Below, in pieces: positions 6,269 through 8,877 of a stretch of 8,877 bases of DNA. The stretch spans positions 1-8,877 of the forward strand of contig JAQBDA010000355.1 of NCBI GenBank assembly GCA_032124675.1, read 5' to 3'. Under the pieces are notes generated by a model that saw nothing but the letters and a program-made list of their open reading frames with translations, was not told the origin of the DNA and did no database searches. The stretch comes from JAQBDA01 sp032124675. Its GTDB lineage: Bacteria > Chloroflexota > Anaerolineae > Anaerolineales > UBA4823. Position 1 is the first letter of the stretch; each line of letters opens with the position of its first letter. A program made the translations under genes and the position numbers.

Positions 6269-7276
6269 ATGGAACTTGCTAAAAACATAACCATACAAGA
6301 TATCGCTGAACGAGCCAACGTTTCCATCAGCACCGTCTCGCGGGTGATCAATAGTACTGCTCCGGTAGCCCCGGAAACCCGCGAAAAAGTATTGGGGGTA
6401 ATTGCTGAGCTTAACTATAAACCCAACCTCTTTGCTCAAGGTCTGGCAGGCGGTCACTCCAGGACCATTGGTGTGCTCACTCAACTCATCGGCAGCCCGT
6501 TCTATGATGTCATTCTACGGGGAATCCTGAAAGGCATTGATGGTAGCGGTTATTCTCCACTCTTCGCCGACGGCGGTTGGGATGCAGAAAAAGATCTGAT
6601 CGCCTTGAATATGTTCATACAGCGCCAGGTGGATGGCTTGATTTTATTGAACGGGCATGCTCCTGAAGAGATATTGATCGAAATTGCCAGCCAAATCCCA
6701 ATGATCATCGTTGGAAGGGATATTCCAGACTTAAAGGAGCAATGCCTGCCCTTTGATGATTTTAATGCTGCCCAGACTGCAACCCAATATCTTATCCAAT
6801 CAGGACACCAGCGGATTGCTCACATTACAGGACTAAAAAACCACCAGGATGCCATAGAAAGACAGGATGGCCATTTAATGGCCCTTAGAGAATCCGGGAT
6901 TGAACCAAACCCAGATTTGATTATCGAGGGGGATTTCACCGAACCGTCTGGTGTGATGGCTGTCGAAATGCTGCTGATGCGCGGCCATATTTTCAGCGCC
7001 ATATTTGCTGCCAACGACCAGATGGCTTACGGCGCCAGGTTAGCGTTATACCGGCGAGGGCTGCGTGTGCCTGACGACGTGTCTCTTGTAGGATTTGACG
7101 ACCAAGCCCCCTCAGCTTATATGATACCTCCCTTGACATCCGTTCGGCGCCCACCATTAGAGATCGGAGAAGCGGTTGGTCAGGCGTTAGTTCAATTATT
7201 ACAAGGGAAATCTGTCACTCTTCCGAAATTCCAATCAAAGCTGATCATCCGAGAGTCGGTTATCAGACGCTTATAA
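6269..7276 (+). CDS. LacI-family transcriptional repressor
   Basis: This is a DNA-binding repressor released by a sugar-type inducer, most likely controlling the divergent transport operon and itself. The 335 residues are typical. The N-terminal helix-turn-helix is clear: ITIQDIAERANVSISTVSRVIN (7-28), then APVAPETREKVLGVIAELNYKPN. The hinge follows (NLFAQGLAGG, 53-62), with Leu59 at the position that inserts into the central CG step of LacI-type operators. A periplasmic-binding-like effector domain runs from about 66 (RTIGVLTQ) to the C-terminus, with SPFYDVILRGI (76-86), VDGLILL (121-127), IMIIVGR-like IPMIIVGRD (143-151), SGHQRIAHITG (178-188), FAANDQMAYG (246-255) and VPDDVSLVGFDD (267-278). 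GAGG lies 5 bases before the ATG. The stop TAA lies in TTATAA, which also supplies the stop for the convergent transposase. The inducer is unknown. Confidence 0.95.
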   Translation: MELAKNITIQDIAERANVSISTVSRVINSTAPVAPETREKVLGVIAELNYKPNLFAQGLAGGHSRTIGVLTQLIGSPFYDVILRGILKGIDGSGYSPLFADGGWDAEKDLIALNMFIQRQVDGLILLNGHAPEEILIEIASQIPMIIVGRDIPDLKEQCLPFDDFNAAQTATQYLIQSGHQRIAHITGLKNHQDAIERQDGHLMALRESGIEPNPDLIIEGDFTEPSGVMAVEMLLMRGHIFSAIFAANDQMAYGARLALYRRGLRVPDDVSLVGFDDQAPSAYMIPPLTSVRRPPLEIGEAVGQALVQLLQGKSVTLPKFQSKLIIRESVIRRL

Positions 7277-8089
7277 ACTATATAACCTTTGGTGCCGGTT
7301 ACACAGGCTGAACCGAGCCAGCGAGAAGTGCACGCTGCCGTCATCGTCCACCTGGATCCCGTCCCATTGGACCAGCAGATTAAACATCGCCATAGTGTAA
7401 GCCAGCCGGCTCTCAAAATAGGCCCAGACCCGATGCATCACTTTCTTGAAATGGCACACCAGCGTCAGCATAGACAGCACCGTTTCGACGATCATGCGGG
7501 TGTTCCATTCGCCCTGCCGGCAAAGGCGCAGGTTCTCCGGTTGCCAATCTGTTTTGGCAAAGCCTTCGTCACTGAACAGGACCATGCGCTCGGCATTGCG
7601 CTCGGCCAGGTCCTGGAAGGCACTGCCGTCGTAGACGTTGGCGGTGTCGACGTCCCAATCCACGACCAGCCCGAGATGATTGAGGACGTAGGCCAGCTTG
7701 CCGCCAACGATCCAGCGCCGGTTCGAGAGCCCTTTCTTGCCGATCTGCTGCTCACTGCGACCTTCGCGGCGCGGATGGAGCAGCTCGATGCCGTACGAGT
7801 CGATCAGGCCGATCAAGGAAGGCTCAGCCATAAAGCACTGGGTCCAGTGTCGATGGGTAATGAACAGCCGAAACAAACGCGTGCGACAGGGCAGTTGCGG
7901 GAACAGCACCTGATAGTCGCGCTCGAGCCAGCGATAGATGGCCCGATTCCCAACGCCTTTGAGCGAAAACAGAATGGCAATCGTGACCACTTCGCTGGGA
8001 TACAGGCTGGCCTGAGTGTGTTTTTGCGCCTCGGGCATCCGATCATCCACGCGGCAAAACAGGTCGATGATAAAATCTTCGGTAGTCAT
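7271..8089 (-). CDS. IS982-like DDE transposase
   Basis: This transposase mobilises the surrounding insertion sequence. The 272-residue protein has the IS982-type order: N-terminal IIDLFCRVDDRM (7-18), LYPSEVVTIAILFSLKG (29-45), then the catalytic core. That contains LIDSYGIELLHP (first Asp, D97), IGKKGLSNRRWIVGGKL (116-132), TANVYDG (149-155), LFSDEGFAKTDW (second Asp, D174) and RMIVETVLSML (Glu, E202). All three DDE residues are present and the frame is intact, so it may be active. The ATG at 8089 is supported by AAGGAG (forward 8099-8104) seven bases upstream. The reading frame passes through the element's left end and stops at 7271-7273 in flanking DNA, so the last four residues and the stop codon come largely from the target site next to the lacI stop. 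IS982 is the best family match; a related IS5-group label is possible. Confidence 0.9.
   Translation of the reverse strand: MTTEDFIIDLFCRVDDRMPEAQKHTQASLYPSEVVTIAILFSLKGVGNRAIYRWLERDYQVLFPQLPCRTRLFRLFITHRHWTQCFMAEPSLIGLIDSYGIELLHPRREGRSEQQIGKKGLSNRRWIVGGKLAYVLNHLGLVVDWDVDTANVYDGSAFQDLAERNAERMVLFSDEGFAKTDWQPENLRLCRQGEWNTRMIVETVLSMLTLVCHFKKVMHRVWAYFESRLAYTMAMFNLLVQWDGIQVDDDGSVHFSLARFSLCNRHQRLYSL
7279..7284. repeat. Target-site duplication, left copy (TATATA)
   Basis: TATATA immediately precedes the element's ACC end and recurs after the other end at 8165-8170. Because TATATA is itself palindromic, these bases could also be read as part of the terminal inverted repeats, so the exact duplication length is ambiguous. 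Confidence 0.6.
7285..7300 (+). repeat. Left terminal inverted repeat of the IS982-like element
   Basis: This is the transposase-C-terminal end; it matches 12 of 16 bases of the opposite end in inverted orientation. It overlaps the coding sequence of the transposase C-terminus. Confidence 0.75.
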
Positions 8090-8148
8090 GACTACACGCT
8101 CCTTGGGTCTCGCCGACTTTTGGAGAAGTGTATCTCATGACTTTTCTA

Positions 8149-8164
8149 AACTAGCACCATTGGT
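8149..8164 (-). repeat. Right terminal inverted repeat of the IS982-like element
   Basis: On the minus strand this end reads ACCAATGGTGCTAGTT. It lies about 60 bp upstream of the transposase ATG, leaving room for the transposase promoter between them. Confidence 0.75.
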
Positions 8165-8170
8165 TATATA
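8165..8170. repeat. Target-site duplication, right copy (TATATA)
   Basis: This is identical to the six bases preceding the element at 7279-7284. Confidence 0.6.
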
Positions 8171-8521
8171 TTCCATCCATTCTGAATGGCGATAATCACA
8201 GACCGACTGTGGTCTGTAAACTCCACTTCGGAAAAGATTGCGCCGAGTGCAGCTACGAAAACCATAACAAAACCCAGTTTCAAGTATGCAATACCCTATT
8301 ATGGAGACGAATGTCGTCTGCGCACGAAGATCACCAATCAATTAAACTTACCGTTATTTGACCACCTGCCACGAAAACAGACGGTCAGGTCATTCATGCT
8401 GTCCAAGATCTCCATTATGTCCGTGGAGAACATGCCAGTAACAGTTTTCATCCAATCACTCCAATATTTCCATCGCCATTGTCCTACTTACCAAGAACAC
8501 TTAAAAATAACAAATTCCTAT
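8171..8521. other. Intergenic stretch with no convincing gene
   Basis: About 350 bp between the IS982-like element and the long inverted repeat. Two minor minus-strand frames deserve record. One encodes 37 residues (8338-8451, beginning MKTVTGMFSTDIMEILDSMN), with GGAG seven bases before its ATG. The other encodes a hydrophobic 39-residue peptide (8164-8283, from a TTG, with VMVFVAALGAIF) that stops at the element junction. Neither resembles a family I recognise and both are short enough to be chance or decayed remnants. A 7-bp inverted repeat, ACAGACC/GGTCTGT (8198-8204 and 8211-8217), might be part of the original lacI-side terminator, now moved away by the insertion, but no T-tract follows it. 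Confidence 0.4.
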
Positions 8522-8579
8522 ACCCCTTGCTGACCAGTCAACGAATAATGTCTTACATACTGACTAGACAGGAAGGGGT
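8522..8579. repeat. Long imperfect inverted repeat, possible terminator
   Basis: Bases 8522-8540 (ACCCCTTGCTGACCAGTCA) pair with 8561-8579 at 16 of 19 positions across a 20-base loop. It lies just 3' of the tRNA fragment in the tRNA's direction, so it could be that tRNA's old terminator. T-rich sequence follows only some way beyond it on the minus strand. Alternatively it is a recombination-site repeat next to the attachment core. Confidence 0.5.
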
Positions 8580-8586
8580 TTTCAAG

Positions 8587-8628
8587 CGCCCCTGGCGGGA
8601 TTCGAACCCACAACCTACTGCTTAGAAG
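8587..8628 (-). pseudogene. tRNA-Arg(TCT) 3' fragment, probable attachment-site scar
   Basis: On the minus strand this stretch reads as tRNA positions 32 to 73. It begins with anticodon loop CTTCTAA (8622-8628, anticodon TCT), then 3' anticodon-stem strand GCAGT and variable loop AGGTT. The T arm follows as GTGGG-TTCGAAT-CCCGC with a perfect stem, then acceptor 3' strand CAGGGGC and discriminator G at 8587. No CCA is encoded. The expected 5' anticodon-stem strand (ACTGC), D arm and acceptor 5' strand are absent: the preceding bases read TATCT and continue AT-rich. It is therefore not a functional tRNA. Loss of everything 5' of the anticodon loop is the usual outcome of integrase-mediated insertion at a tRNA gene, where the 3' end is duplicated. 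The anticodon identity assumes the loop is unaltered. Confidence 0.8.
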
Positions 8629-8877
8629 AGATAGGATGGGTATTTAATATGAGAAAAACCATCATCCAATGCGGATAATACTTCAAATCATCCTGACTGG
8701 TTCGAAAACCACGCCTGTTTTCGGGTCTTAATCTCCATTAAGTCAATCATTTCCTATGATTATTAACACCATCGTCCTACGATTGTCCTACTATGTCATC
8801 CATTGTGTCAGCAGCTACTCGCCCCAGCAGGTTAATATTTGGGGTGCCGAGCTCGGTTTAGTAAATCACCTGTATTT
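8629..8877. other. Right-edge stretch with no recognisable gene
   Basis: About 250 bp, AT-rich at first, with stops in all frames examined. It contains a small hairpin (CGAAAAC at 8703-8709 with GTTTTCG at 8717-8723) and a 10-bp palindrome, CCGAGCTCGG (8847-8856). If the tRNA fragment is an attachment scar, this side should be the end of the integrated element, because it replaces the tRNA's 5' half. Confidence 0.4.

Larger units (their letters stand above)
7285..8164 (-). mobile_element. Complete IS982-like insertion sequence (880 bp)
   Basis: The left end ACCTTTGGTGCCGGTT (7285-7300) and the reverse complement of the right end, ACCAATGGTGCTAGTT (8149-8164), match at 12 of 16 positions and so form imperfect terminal inverted repeats. 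Both ends are flanked by TATATA. The 880-bp size and single transposase gene fit a compact IS982-type element. It inserted 8 bp after the lacI-family stop codon and leaves that gene intact. The transposase is convergent with the regulator. Confidence 0.85.

Noticed and set aside
7289..8140. A 283-codon open frame on the plus strand
   Set aside because: It is antisense to the IS982-like transposase, which has DDE residues, a ribosome site and matching terminal repeats. The plus-strand translation is unremarkable.
8186..8533. A 115-codon open frame on the plus strand
   Set aside because: It has no ribosome site, no family-like motifs and odd composition. It overlaps the start of the long inverted repeat and is probably chance.
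8587..8660. A complete tRNA-Arg gene
   Set aside because: The 5' anticodon-stem strand, D arm and acceptor 5' strand cannot be found upstream on the minus strand; only positions 32-73 are present.
1..8877. CRISPR array or other regularly spaced repeats
   Set aside because: No repeat unit recurs at regular spacing; the only repeats seen are operators, hairpins and insertion-sequence ends.

Overview
The window looks like an accessory region of a bacterial chromosome. A carbohydrate-import and catabolism operon sits between two unrelated insertion sequences, and a broken tRNA lies at the right edge. The lipoprotein style (short signal, SAC lipobox, Ala/Pro/Thr-rich linker), the CUT1 importer without its own ATPase and the moderate GC content suggest a Chloroflexota (Anaerolineae-like) host. 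That assignment is inference only.

Layout, left to right. (1) Bases 1 to about 1195 hold the 5' part of an IS66-family element on the minus strand; its transposase runs off the left edge. (2) Bases 1266-5880 hold a four-gene minus-strand operon, transcribed right to left: substrate-binding lipoprotein, permease 1, permease 2 and an enolase-superfamily dehydratase of the ManD/RspA type. The two permease genes overlap by ATGA. Stable hairpins lie between the lipoprotein and first permease genes, and between the second permease and dehydratase genes. (3) Bases 5881-6268 are a divergent regulatory region with two good sigma-70-type promoters and three related LacI-type operators. One operator is the core of a perfect 36-bp palindrome over the operon's -10 and start region. 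Another lies in the spacer of the regulator's own promoter. (4) Bases 6269-7276 encode the LacI-family repressor on the plus strand. (5) Bases 7285-8164 are a complete 880-bp IS982-like element inserted 8 bp after the repressor stop, with imperfect terminal repeats and a 6-bp TATATA duplication. (6) Bases 8171-8877 hold no convincing gene. They do contain a long imperfect inverted repeat and the 3' part of a tRNA-Arg(TCT) on the minus strand, lacking its 5' part, which looks like an attachment-site scar.

Working model: the lipoprotein captures a sugar or sugar-acid ligand, and the two permeases import it using an ATPase encoded elsewhere. The dehydratase acts on an aldonate-type intermediate. 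The LacI-type protein represses both the operon and itself until an inducer binds. The dehydratase appears to lack the tyrosine of the classical mannonate dehydratase active site, so its substrate should not be assumed.
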